From an uncultured Bacilli bacterium (GTDB lineage Bacteria > Bacillota_I > Bacilli_A > RF39 > UBA660), in contig CAKOOS010000005.1 of assembly GCA_934098735.1 (NCBI GenBank), forward strand, positions 7,540 to 71,539: 64,000 bases of DNA, written 5' to 3'. Below the pieces are notes generated by a model. The model had not been told where the DNA came from and did no database searches. It saw nothing but the letters and a program-made list of their open reading frames with translations. A program made the translations under genes and the position numbers. This document shows, piece by piece, positions 52,089-59,909 of this stretch. The first letter of the stretch is position 1, and every line of letters begins with the position of its first letter.

Positions 52089-52808
52089 ATGAAACCAGAA
52101 TATATAAGTGAAGTTGATTGGAATTTACTAACTAAAAAATATTCTAAAGAAGAACTCTTATCAAAATTAAAAGAAAATATTCCAGTTCAATATTTAATTG
52201 GAGAAGTAGAATTTTTAAATACTACGCTATACGTAGATAAAAGAGTTCTTATTCCTAGATTTGAAACAGAATTTTTAGTTGATAAAACAATTAAGTATAT
52301 AAAACAATTATTTAATAAAAAAGTAGATATTATAGATTTAGGCACAGGAAGTGGTTGTATTGCTATATCTTTAAAAAAAAATTTAGATGCAAACTTAACA
52401 GCTGTAGATATTTCTAAAGATGCTTTAGATGTAGCTAAAAAAAATGCCAATTATAATAAAACTAAAATTAATTTTTTAAATCAAGATATGTTAGAAAATC
52501 TATCTCAAACTTTCGATGTTATAATATCTAATCCTCCATATATTCCAGTTAATGGTTATGTTGAAAAAATAGTAAAAGATAATGAGCCATCAATTGCTTT
52601 GTTTGCAGAAGATAATGGTTTGTATTTTTATAAAAAAATATTAGAAAATCATTTAGAAAAAGTAAATAAACCAGGGTTGATAGCCTTTGAAATCGGAGAT
52701 AATCAAAAAGAAGAATTAGAAAAATATCTAGAAAATTATCAGTTTAAGTACAGTATAGAAAATGATTTACAAAACTTACCAAGATATTTATTTATTTTTA
52801 TTGAATAA
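52089..52808 (+). CDS. prmC: Release factor glutamine methyltransferase PrmC
   Basis: This 239-residue enzyme has PVQYLIGEVEFL, RVLIPRFETEFLVD, SAM motif IIDLGTGSGCIAISL and the catalytic NPPY in IISNPPYIPV. It methylates the GGQ Gln of RF1 and RF2. It is shorter than Bacillus PrmC (288), mainly at the N-terminus. It follows prfA. Confidence 0.94.
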   Translation: MKPEYISEVDWNLLTKKYSKEELLSKLKENIPVQYLIGEVEFLNTTLYVDKRVLIPRFETEFLVDKTIKYIKQLFNKKVDIIDLGTGSGCIAISLKKNLDANLTAVDISKDALDVAKKNANYNKTKINFLNQDMLENLSQTFDVIISNPPYIPVNGYVEKIVKDNEPSIALFAEDNGLYFYKKILENHLEKVNKPGLIAFEIGDNQKEELEKYLENYQFKYSIENDLQNLPRYLFIFIE

Positions 52809-52848
52809 AATATAAAAATTATTTCCATCATCTTTTTAGGTGATATAA

Positions 52849-53361
52849 GTGAAAAAAATAGTTATAGTTCTTTTTATAGTTATGTGTTTACTTCTTTTTT
52901 CTAAGAAAGATACAAATAATGTAATAATTCCTAAAGATGCAATTCGTTTTAGGATTATAGCAAATAGTAATAAAATTGAAGATCAAAAAACTAAATTAGA
53001 TTTAAAAACTGATCTAGAGCCAATTATTAATAACATTTTATCAACATCAAAAGACATAAATGAGACGAGAGAAAACATTAAAGGAAATTTAAATGAAATT
53101 AAAAGTACTATAGAAAAATATGATTCTAATTATAAAATAAATTTTGGTAGTAATTATTTTCCAGAAAAAAACTATAAAGGCGTAACTTATAAAGCAGGTA
53201 ATTATGAATCACTAGTCATAACTTTAGGTAATGGTCTTGGAGATAACTGGTGGTGTGTTTTATTTCCACCTTTATGTTTATTGGAAGCTAAAGAAGAAGA
53301 TTATGATGACTATACTTACTCATTTTTTATAAAAGAAATATTAAATAATAATTCTAAATAG
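52849..53361 (+). CDS. spoIIR: Stage II sporulation protein R
   Basis: The 170-residue secreted protein has an N-terminal signal segment (residues 3-18), then the SpoIIR text IRFRIIANSNKIEDQKTKLDLK and the C-terminal YESLVITLGNGLGDNWWCVLFPPLCL. In Bacillus, SpoIIR is made in the forespore and triggers SpoIIGA to process pro-sigma-E. The start is GTG 52849 with AGGTGATATAA. Position after prmC matches Bacillus. No sigma-F promoter was clearly read. Confidence 0.93.
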   Translation: MKKIVIVLFIVMCLLLFSKKDTNNVIIPKDAIRFRIIANSNKIEDQKTKLDLKTDLEPIINNILSTSKDINETRENIKGNLNEIKSTIEKYDSNYKINFGSNYFPEKNYKGVTYKAGNYESLVITLGNGLGDNWWCVLFPPLCLLEAKEEDYDDYTYSFFIKEILNNNSK

Positions 53362-53402
53362 ATATTATGAAATATAGAGCATATAATTACAGTGGTGATA
53401 AT

Positions 53403-53936
53403 ATGCAAGAATTAGTATCCATTTTGTTAATCGGAGTATCTTTATCAATGGATACTTTTTCTTTGTCCTTAAGTTTAGGATCAATTATTAATAAAGGTAA
53501 ATATTTAAAATTATTTCCATTTGTTGTTGGGATATTTCACTTTTTTATGCCAATGTTAGGAAATAAAATAGGAATAAATATAATGCAAATTTTTAATTTA
53601 GCAAGTAACATCTTACTTGGATTGATATTAATTATTTTAGGTGTAAATTTAACTATTCAATTTTTTAAGAAAGAAGAAATAAATATTAATTTATCTCTCA
53701 TAAGCATTATTTTTTTAGCTTTTAGTGTAAGCATTGATTCATTTACAATTGGCCTTGGCATAAGCGAAATAACCAATAAATATTTAGTGGCTTGTTCGAT
53801 TTTTTGTTTATGTAGTTTTTTATTTACCTTATTAGGTTTAATTATAGGAAAATATTCTAATAACATTTTAGGCAGATATGCAAGTATTATTGGTATTTTA
53901 TTATTATTACTATTAGGTTTTTATCATATTTTGTAA
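53403..53936 (+). CDS. mntP: MntP/YtaF-family manganese efflux pump
   Basis: This 177-residue protein has six hydrophobic segments in two repeats, each starting with the SMDTFSLSLSLG or SIDSFTIGLGIS motif with conserved Asp, as in MntP and YtaF. MntP exports manganese. In Bacillus ywlD (mntP) lies close to spoIIR, so synteny supports the call; YtaF-type sporulation variants are an alternative. The start is ATG 53403 with GGTGATAAT upstream. The sua5 gene usually between is absent. Confidence 0.8.
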   Translation: MQELVSILLIGVSLSMDTFSLSLSLGSIINKGKYLKLFPFVVGIFHFFMPMLGNKIGINIMQIFNLASNILLGLILIILGVNLTIQFFKKEEININLSLISIIFLAFSVSIDSFTIGLGISEITNKYLVACSIFCLCSFLFTLLGLIIGKYSNNILGRYASIIGILLLLLLGFYHIL

Positions 53937-54010
53937 ACTAATTTTATATATATCTTTTTTATTATACAAATAAATTTTCTCATGCTATAATCATAATAAA
54001 GGAGTATATA

Positions 54011-54511
54011 ATGAATAGTAAAGAATTAGGTTTATTAATAACTAAAAAAAGAAAGGAACAAAATTTAACTCAAAAACAACTAGCTGAAAAATTAAAAGTC
54101 TCTGATAAAAGTATTTCTAAATGGGAAAATGGTGTAGATGAACCAAATTTAATGATGCTTTCAAATATTTGTAAAGAGCTTAATATTTCTTTAAAAGAAC
54201 TTCACCTTAATATAGAAAATCCAAAAAAAGAAGATGATAAAAACACTAAAATTCTAAGTAATTCAGTATTTAAATGGGTATTTTACACAATAAGCTATAT
54301 GTTATTTATTACTATAATTATGGGATGTGCAACTATCCAAACTATTTATCAAATAGTATCTAAAAACATCGTTAAAGAAGACCTAAAGATAATTTGGCAA
54401 AATTCATTTGACTGGGTAGCAGGCTTGCTTCAAATAGTATTTATAATGTCAATAATAATTGCCATTTACATTTTCATATTTAGTTTAGTAAGCCGAAAAA
54501 AGAATAAGTAA
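54011..54511 (+). CDS. XRE-family regulator with C-terminal membrane segments
   Basis: The 166-residue protein has an N-terminal helix-turn-helix (LTQKQLAEKLKVSDKSISKWENGVDEP) and, after a charged stretch, two membrane segments (about 90-112 and 137-158). A membrane-anchored DNA-binding protein suggests sensing of envelope state, but its target is unknown. TAAAGGAGTATATA precedes the ATG. It stands alone between mntP and the zinc-ribbon gene, ending in a strong hairpin. Confidence 0.8.
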   Translation: MNSKELGLLITKKRKEQNLTQKQLAEKLKVSDKSISKWENGVDEPNLMMLSNICKELNISLKELHLNIENPKKEDDKNTKILSNSVFKWVFYTISYMLFITIIMGCATIQTIYQIVSKNIVKEDLKIIWQNSFDWVAGLLQIVFIMSIIIAIYIFIFSLVSRKKNK

Positions 54512-54539
54512 TTGCTATTTAAGTAATTACTTATTTTTA
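54503..54539 (+). terminator. Terminator after the XRE-membrane regulator
   Basis: An 11-bp stem (AATAAGTAATT with AATTACTTATT) is followed by T residues; the gene's stop codon is in the left arm. Confidence 0.7.
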
Positions 54540-54547
54540 AACGATTA

Positions 54548-54576
54548 TTTACTTTATAATATTAGTTTGATACAAT
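54548..54576 (+). promoter_or_regulatory. Promoter of the zinc-ribbon membrane protein gene
   Basis: TTTACT (54548-54553), 17 bases, TACAAT (54571-54576) with upstream TG. Confidence 0.55.
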
Positions 54577-54593
54577 TTTAGAGAGGGATTATT

Positions 54594-54989
54594 ATGGAAA
54601 TTTTATTTATTTTAATAACTGCATTTGCAGTAGTAATTTTTATTTTAACGTTTGTTATTATGCTAAGTCCAAAGGCACAAGGAAAATGGCTTAGTAAACA
54701 AATTAAAGCAACTAAAAGTATGTTAGATTATAGCAAAGAAGATTTAAAAGATTTAGCTAAAATGACATCTAATTTTTCTAATGAAGTAGAAAACGAAATA
54801 TTAGATGAAAATGAAGAAGTTTTAAAAGATAATGCTAGAAAAAGAGCAAATATAAAAAAAGAAGAAATAAAGATAACTGCTAAAGCAATTAAAGAAGGTT
54901 TAACGAGTGATAAAAATTTTTGTAAGTATTGTGGAAAATTAATTGATAATGATTCAAAGTTTTGCAAACATTGTGGGAAAGAATTATAA
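54594..54989 (+). CDS. Zinc-ribbon membrane protein, uncharacterised
   Basis: The 131-residue protein has an N-terminal membrane segment (residues 3-25), a charged helical middle and a C-terminal double-CxxC zinc ribbon (CKYCGKLIDNDSKFCKHCG). This is the common zinc_ribbon_2 pattern; its function is unknown. GAGAGGGATTATT precedes the ATG. It has its own promoter and stands before murA. Confidence 0.75.
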   Translation: MEILFILITAFAVVIFILTFVIMLSPKAQGKWLSKQIKATKSMLDYSKEDLKDLAKMTSNFSNEVENEILDENEEVLKDNARKRANIKKEEIKITAKAIKEGLTSDKNFCKYCGKLIDNDSKFCKHCGKEL

Positions 54990-55034
54990 TATTATTTAAT
55001 TAAAATCCATAAGTATTATTAAGAGGTGAGATTT

Positions 55035-56288
55035 TTGAAAAAAATAATAATTGAAGGAAATAAAATATTAAGTGGGAAAATAAAAATAGGTGGTGCAAAA
55101 AATAGTGTAGTAGCTTTAATTCCAGCAGCAATATTAGCAAGTGGAAATGTCAAGATTACTAATGTTCCTAATATATCAGATAAAGATGCTTTAATTGAAA
55201 TATTAAAACTTCTTAACATAAAAGTAAAAAATAAAAAGGATACAATTGAAATAGATCCAAGTAAGATGATAAATACTGTTATTCCTGAAGATTTAAGTAG
55301 TAAATTAAGAGCATCATATTATTTTATGGGAGCGCTTCTTGCAAAATACAAACATGTTGAAATGTATTTTCCTGGCGGATGCAATATAGGTTCAAGGCCA
55401 ATTGATTTACACTTAAAAGGATTTGAAAGTTTAGGAGCTAAAATTGAAAAAGAGGATAGTAAATACATTATTACTGCAGATAAGCTAAAAGGAAATTCTA
55501 TATTTTTAGATTTTGCTTCAGTTGGAGCTACTATTAATATTATGATTGCGGCCACAATGGCAGAAGGTACTACAATTATAAATAATGCAGCAAGAGAAGC
55601 TGAAATTACAAATATTGCTGAACTATTAAATAATATGGGAGCTAAAATATCTGGCGCTGGTACTGAACAAATCAAAATTGAGGGGGTAACTAAAATGCAT
55701 GGTGCAGAAATTAAAGTTATTCCTGATAGAATAGAAGCTGGTACTTATATAATAATGGGAGCTCTTTTAGGGAAAAATTTAGAAATTGATGGAATGATAC
55801 CTGAACACAATATTGTGCTTTTAAATAAACTTCAAGAAATGGGTGTAGATTTTAAATTAGATAATCATCGTATTATTTTAAATAAAAGCAATAATTTAAA
55901 ACCTACAAATGTAAGAAGTGTTGTATATCCTGGTTTTCCTACTGACTTAGGGCAACCTATGGCAGTTTTGTTAACACAAGCAAATGGAATTTCTTTATTT
56001 GAAGAAACCATTTGGGAAAATAGAATGGGACATGTAAAATATTTAAATCAAATGGGGGCAAACATTGAAGCTGAAAGACAACATGCTAAAATTACTGGAC
56101 CAACTAAGCTTCATGGAGCAGAAATTACTGCAACTGATCTTAGAGCTGGGGCAGCTTTAGTAACTGCTGGATTAATTGCAGATGGTACAACAATAATAAA
56201 CGATGTAGAACATATTTTAAGAGGTTATGAACGAATTATAAACAAATTATCTGATGTAGGTGCTAATATTAAAATAGTTGAAGTATAA
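55035..56288 (+). CDS. murA: UDP-N-acetylglucosamine 1-carboxyvinyltransferase MurA
   Basis: The 417-residue protein has the EPSP-synthase fold: GGAKNSVVALIPAAILA, the catalytic Cys in PGGCNIGSRPIDLHLKG (fosfomycin target), and TDLGQPMAVLL. It makes the first committed peptidoglycan precursor. The start is TTG 55035 after AAGAGGTGAGATT; GTG 55026 lies in the RBS. In Bacillus murAA precedes spoIID; here four genes come between. It ends in a hairpin. Confidence 0.96.
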   Translation: MKKIIIEGNKILSGKIKIGGAKNSVVALIPAAILASGNVKITNVPNISDKDALIEILKLLNIKVKNKKDTIEIDPSKMINTVIPEDLSSKLRASYYFMGALLAKYKHVEMYFPGGCNIGSRPIDLHLKGFESLGAKIEKEDSKYIITADKLKGNSIFLDFASVGATINIMIAATMAEGTTIINNAAREAEITNIAELLNNMGAKISGAGTEQIKIEGVTKMHGAEIKVIPDRIEAGTYIIMGALLGKNLEIDGMIPEHNIVLLNKLQEMGVDFKLDNHRIILNKSNNLKPTNVRSVVYPGFPTDLGQPMAVLLTQANGISLFEETIWENRMGHVKYLNQMGANIEAERQHAKITGPTKLHGAEITATDLRAGAALVTAGLIADGTTIINDVEHILRGYERIINKLSDVGANIKIVEV

Positions 56289-56314
56289 TGTAAAGAGAAA
56301 TCTTTACATTTTTT
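56287..56314 (+). terminator. Terminator of murA
   Basis: A 10-bp stem (AATGTAAAGA with TCTTTACATT, GAAA loop) is followed by T residues, starting at the murA stop codon. Confidence 0.82.
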
Positions 56315-56325
56315 ATGGGGGAATT

Positions 56326-57009
56326 ATGAAAAGAAGATATAAATTAGCTTTAATAATATTAATTGGTATAGTTTTAACATTTTTAATTAATAAAGTGAAT
56401 TTTTCTTCTAATATAAATTTAGTAGCTATCGGAGATAGTTTAAGTTTAGGAATGACACCTTATAAAGTTGCAGGAACTAGTTTTAATGATTACTTAAAAA
56501 ATGAATTAGAAAGTAAAAGAATATTAAATGATTATAATGATGAGTTTTCTATAGATGAATTTAAAATTCACACTTTAAATGAATGTTTAAACAAAAATAT
56601 AAAAGGAAAATATTCCAAAATACCTATAAAACAAATAATAGCCAAAGCTGATATTCTCACATTTGCTTTAGGAATAGACGAGTTTTCTAAATTAAATACT
56701 AAAGAAATAACAGATGAATTTATTAGTAATTATTTAAAAGAAGTAGAAATATTTTTTTCATCAGTACGAGAGTTTTACGAAAAAAAAATAATTTTATTAG
56801 GGTTATATAGCGCTAATAATTTTAGTCAAAATGATGCTATAAAAGTAAATGAAAAACTTAAAATAATATGTGGCAAATATGATGTTGTTTTTATAGACAT
56901 ATTAGCCTTAACTTTAAAAGAAGATTATTATCTGGATCAAAATAATTATTATTTAAATTATAGAGCTCACAAGGATATAACAAAGCTTATAAAAAAAGTA
57001 ATTATGTAA
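56326..57009 (+). CDS. Secreted SGNH/GDSL-family hydrolase
   Basis: The 227-residue protein has an N-terminal membrane segment (residues 5-22) and the GDSL block LVAIGDSLSLGM, with LTFALGIDEF (block III) and a late LNYRAHKDITKLI with the His near the end. These are the SGNH esterase/lipase motifs, so it is probably a membrane-anchored deacetylase or esterase acting on wall or lipid. The start is ATG 56326 with GGGGGAATT. It follows the murA terminator without an obvious promoter. Confidence 0.8.
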   Translation: MKRRYKLALIILIGIVLTFLINKVNFSSNINLVAIGDSLSLGMTPYKVAGTSFNDYLKNELESKRILNDYNDEFSIDEFKIHTLNECLNKNIKGKYSKIPIKQIIAKADILTFALGIDEFSKLNTKEITDEFISNYLKEVEIFFSSVREFYEKKIILLGLYSANNFSQNDAIKVNEKLKIICGKYDVVFIDILALTLKEDYYLDQNNYYLNYRAHKDITKLIKKVIM

Positions 57010-57023
57010 ATTAATATTTTGCC

Positions 57024-57051
57024 TTGCTAATAAAAAAAAATATGATATAAT
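57024..57051 (+). promoter_or_regulatory. Promoter of rpmE
   Basis: TTGCTA (57024-57029), 16 bases, TATAAT (57046-57051) with upstream TG. Confidence 0.6.
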
Positions 57052-57070
57052 AGTTAAGAAACGAATTACT

Positions 57071-57088
57071 ATGTCATGAACTTGACAT
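57071..57088 (+). promoter_or_regulatory. Possible L31 leader hairpin
   Basis: ATGTCA and TGACAT pair around TGAACT in the 5' untranslated region, just ahead of the GGAAGGAG RBS. Autoregulatory leaders of L31 are known in Bacillota; this match is by position and shape only. Confidence 0.4.
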
Positions 57089-57104
57089 GGCGGAAGGAGA
57101 GAGT

Positions 57105-57317
57105 ATGAAAGCAAATATCCATCCAGAAGTTAAAGATGCTACAGTTACTTGTGCTTGTGGAGCAACATTTAAAACTAAATCAATTAAAGAAAATATTAAT
57201 GTTGAAATTTGTAGTGAATGTCATCCATTTTATACAGGAACACAAGGAAAAGCAAAAAGAACTGGAAATATTGAAAAATTTAATAAAAAATTTGGATTTG
57301 ATAAAGAACAAAATTAA
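57105..57317 (+). CDS. rpmE: 50S ribosomal protein L31
   Basis: The 70-residue protein reads MKANIHPEVKDATVTCACGATF, then EICSECHPFYTGTQGKAKRTG, and GNIEKFNKKFG, which is L31 throughout. It keeps the CAC and CSEC cysteines, so it is the zinc-binding C+ form. The start is ATG 57105 after GGAAGGAGAGAGT; a longer frame from 57087 lies in the leader hairpin. Confidence 0.95.
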   Translation: MKANIHPEVKDATVTCACGATFKTKSIKENINVEICSECHPFYTGTQGKAKRTGNIEKFNKKFGFDKEQN

Positions 57318-57364
57318 TTTTTGTTTTTTTTCTTGCCCTAAATATAGTATAATTAATAAAGGAG

Positions 57365-57823
57365 ATGATAATTATAAAAATTTTTGTTGGATTTGACCAT
57401 CAAGGAATTAAATGTAAAGAAAATATTGTTAATTATTTAAAAGAAAATGGCTTTGATGTTTGTGTTTCAAATATTCCAAATAGTGATACTGATGATTACC
57501 CAGATTTTGCTAAAGATGTTTGCAATAATGTTGTAAAAGAAAAAGCTTTAGGAATTCTTGTATGTGGATCTGGTATTGGAATGAGTATAGCTGCCAATAA
57601 AATAAGAGGAATAAAATGTGCTAGAGTAGTTGATGGAAATGATGCCTTTACTGCTAAAAATCATAATGGTGCTAATGTAATAGCTTTTAGTGCTAATATT
57701 AATTCCGATGAAATTCATAATATAATAGATAATTTTTTAATGACTAAGGATCCAAGTGAAGAAAGACATTTAAGACGAATTGCTAAAGTAGATGCCATTG
57801 AAAGAGAAAACTATGGAAATTAA
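57365..57823 (+). CDS. rpiB: Ribose-5-phosphate isomerase B
   Basis: The 152-residue protein has VGFDHQGIKCKE, the catalytic Cys in LVCGSGIGMSIAANK, and RVVDGNDAFTAKNHNGANVIAF. These match RpiB/LacAB. It interconverts ribose 5-phosphate and ribulose 5-phosphate. The only canonical start in this frame, ATG 57365, touches the RBS AAAGGAG with no spacer. The residue aligned to the family start is ATA at 57374 (ATA AAA ATT TTT GTT GGA), nine bases after GGAG, so a non-standard AUA start is possible. Downstream ywzB-like gene overlaps by 11 bp. Confidence 0.9.
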   Translation: MIIIKIFVGFDHQGIKCKENIVNYLKENGFDVCVSNIPNSDTDDYPDFAKDVCNNVVKEKALGILVCGSGIGMSIAANKIRGIKCARVVDGNDAFTAKNHNGANVIAFSANINSDEIHNIIDNFLMTKDPSEERHLRRIAKVDAIERENYGN

Positions 57824-57998
57824 ATTAATTTTATACATAAGTTTTACCTTCATTAGTGCTCTAGGATTATCTGGTGTAAATTTTGATGGCTTTTTCAAAA
57901 AAAATAAAGTTTTAGAAGCAAAAGTATTTGTCATAACATTAAGTTTTGCTCTAAGTTATTTACTAACAAATTTTGTTCTAGATTTTTTAAATTTGTAA
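57813..57998 (+). CDS. Small membrane protein, DUF1146/YwzB family
   Basis: This 61-residue protein has two hydrophobic segments and the text GLSGVNFDGFFKKNKVLEAKVFVITLSFALSYLL, which resembles Bacillus YwzB (DUF1146). It overlaps the end of rpiB by 11 bp. In Bacillus ywzB lies near murAA-spoIID, so its place before spoIID fits. Function is unknown. Confidence 0.72.
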   Translation: MEIKLILYISFTFISALGLSGVNFDGFFKKNKVLEAKVFVITLSFALSYLLTNFVLDFLNL

Positions 57999-58010
57999 TA
58001 TAATAAATAT

Positions 58011-58928
58011 ATGAAAATAAAAAATAGATATTTAATAATATTAATTATCTTATTAAGCTTAATAGCTATAAAAAGCAGTCCCAAAAAGACTGCTTCTTTT
58101 AATAATGACGAAAAAACTAAAGAAGAAAAAAAAGAACCGTTTAAAATAAATGTTGTAAATAAAAAAACAGGTGAAATTATAAATTTGGATTTAGAAAACT
58201 ATATAATTGGGGTTGTGGCTGGCGAAATGCCCGCTTCATTTGATGTTGAAGCTTTAAAAGCTCAAGCCATAGCTTCTAGAACTTATGCTCTATATAAAAT
58301 TAAAAATAACAAGACTTTAACAACTGATATAAGTACACAAGTATATATAACTAATGAAGATATGCAAAATAAATGGAAAGAAAACTATAATTTATATTAT
58401 GAAAAAATAAAAAATGCTGTTTTAGAAACAAAGGATTTAGTCATTACTTATAATGGTGATTTGATAAGTAGTTACTATTTTGCAATGTCAAATGGTAAAA
58501 CAGAGGATTCAAAATTAGTATTTGGAACTGATGTTGAATACTTAAAAAGTGTTGAATCTAATGAGAATATAGAAACTAAAAAAACAATTTCAATGTCTAA
58601 AAGTGATTTTTGTACTAAACTAAGCATTGATTGCCAAGATATAGTCATAAAAAACGAAGAAAAAACATCATCGGGTAGAATTCAGAGCATAGTTATCAAC
58701 AATAAAATATTTAAAGGAACCGAAATAAGAACTTTGCTTGGATTAAGGTCAACTGACTTTAATATATCATTAGATGAAAATAACATAATAATTACCACTA
58801 ATGGTTATGGCCACGGTGTTGGAATGAGTCAATATGGAGCCAATGCATTAGCTAAAAGTGGTTATAATTATGAAGAAATTTTAAAGCATTATTATCAAAA
58901 TACAAATATTACCAAAATTAATGTATAA
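58011..58928 (+). CDS. spoIID: Stage II sporulation protein D (lytic transglycosylase)
   Basis: This 305-residue protein has an N-terminal membrane segment (residues 7-23), and SpoIID core text LENYIIGVVAGEMPASFDVEALKAQAIASRTYAL with the catalytic Glu in GEMPA, then YYFAMSNGKTEDS and the late GYGHGVGMSQYGANALAKSG. It cleaves peptidoglycan during engulfment as part of SpoIIDMP. No Shine-Dalgarno is evident before the ATG, which is twelve bases after the ywzB-like stop. SpoIIQ and SpoIIID follow, as in Bacillus. Confidence 0.95.
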   Translation: MKIKNRYLIILIILLSLIAIKSSPKKTASFNNDEKTKEEKKEPFKINVVNKKTGEIINLDLENYIIGVVAGEMPASFDVEALKAQAIASRTYALYKIKNNKTLTTDISTQVYITNEDMQNKWKENYNLYYEKIKNAVLETKDLVITYNGDLISSYYFAMSNGKTEDSKLVFGTDVEYLKSVESNENIETKKTISMSKSDFCTKLSIDCQDIVIKNEEKTSSGRIQSIVINNKIFKGTEIRTLLGLRSTDFNISLDENNIIITTNGYGHGVGMSQYGANALAKSGYNYEEILKHYYQNTNITKINV

Positions 58929-58970
58929 GATTAATTATTTTTTTCCATACTTTTACTAGGATGGTGAAAT

Positions 58971-59609
58971 ATGAGAAAAAGAAAATTGAAAGGTTTTGTT
59001 TTACCAACGATTTATATCATGGTAATTGGTGTTTTATTTATAAGTATTTCTTATGTAGGAAGCGCATTACAAAATCAAACAAAATACAAAAATATGGCTG
59101 TTAGTGCTTTAAACAAAGATAATGTAACATCAGTAGTTAAAAATGAAGATGTAAATCCAAGTGTGATTGTTAAGCCTTTTGTAAGTAGTAATGTATCAAT
59201 TAGTAAATCATTTTATGATATGACAGATGATGAGGTAAAACAACAAAATTCTTTAGTGTATTATGAAAAAACATATTTACAAAATAGTGGTGTTTTATAT
59301 ACATCAAGTGAGCCGTTTGATGTTGTAAGTGCTTATGATGGTACCGTAACAAATGTTTCTAAAGATGATATTCTAGGAAATTACTTAGAAGTAACCCATA
59401 ATACTAACCTTAAAACAATTTATTATAGTTTAGGTGAAATTACTGTTAAAAAAGATGATATTGTTAAAAGTGGAGATGTATTAGGTAAAAGTGGTAGTAA
59501 TAAATTAGAAAATGAAAATACTAATTCTTTGTTATTTGAAGTTTATCATAATGGTTTTGCTATAGATCCAGAAGATTTTTATAATATGTCTATTGATGAT
59601 TTAAAATAA
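58971..59609 (+). CDS. spoIIQ: Stage II sporulation protein Q-like (degenerate M23)
   Basis: The 212-residue protein has an N-terminal membrane segment (residues 11-30) and a C-terminal LytM/M23-like domain (SAYDGTVTNVSKDDILGNYLEVTH, GDVLGKSG, LLFEVYHNG). The HxH zinc pair is absent (FEVYH where HLHF is normal), so it is expected to be inactive and structural, as Bacillus SpoIIQ is, forming the forespore side of the SpoIIQ-SpoIIIAH channel. AGGATGGTGAAAT precedes the ATG. Position after spoIID is conserved. Confidence 0.88.
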   Translation: MRKRKLKGFVLPTIYIMVIGVLFISISYVGSALQNQTKYKNMAVSALNKDNVTSVVKNEDVNPSVIVKPFVSSNVSISKSFYDMTDDEVKQQNSLVYYEKTYLQNSGVLYTSSEPFDVVSAYDGTVTNVSKDDILGNYLEVTHNTNLKTIYYSLGEITVKKDDIVKSGDVLGKSGSNKLENENTNSLLFEVYHNGFAIDPEDFYNMSIDDLK

Positions 59610-59657
59610 CATATTCCCTTCCTCTTAATAATACAATTTATTAAGGGGTTGTTTATT

Positions 59658-59909
59658 ATGAACAAAGATATACAAAAAAGAGTATTGAATGAAGCGAATC
59701 ATGTTTTAAATACAAAGGAAACTATAAGAAAAACAGCAGATAGATTTAATGTTAGTAAAAGTACAGTTTATACAGATCTATCCGAACGATTAAAAAAAAT
59801 AGATAATAATTTAATGAATGAAATAAATAATATTTTTAAAGATCATGATCGTGTAAAACATTTAAGAGGTGGAGAAGTAACTAAACAAAAATATAAAAGA
59901 GGGAGCTAA
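59658..59909 (+). CDS. spoIIID: Stage III sporulation protein D, transcription regulator
   Basis: The 83-residue protein opens DIQKRVLNEANHVLNTKETIRKTADRFNVSKSTVYTDLSERL, the SpoIIID helix-turn-helix, with a basic C-terminus used in DNA contact. SpoIIID switches mother-cell genes after sigma-E. The start is ATG 59658 with AAGGGG upstream; TTG 59649 touches the RBS. It touches the next gene (TAA then ATG at 59910), so they are coupled. Confidence 0.95.
   Translation: MNKDIQKRVLNEANHVLNTKETIRKTADRFNVSKSTVYTDLSERLKKIDNNLMNEINNIFKDHDRVKHLRGGEVTKQKYKRGS

Noticed and set aside
57136..57396. An 86-codon plus-strand frame overlapping rpmE and rpiB
   Set aside because: It is out of frame with rpmE, has no RBS and low-complexity content; rpmE and rpiB explain the DNA.
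58971..59609. An active M23 endopeptidase at the spoIIQ locus
   Set aside because: The HxH pair is missing, so only a structural SpoIIQ role is supported.
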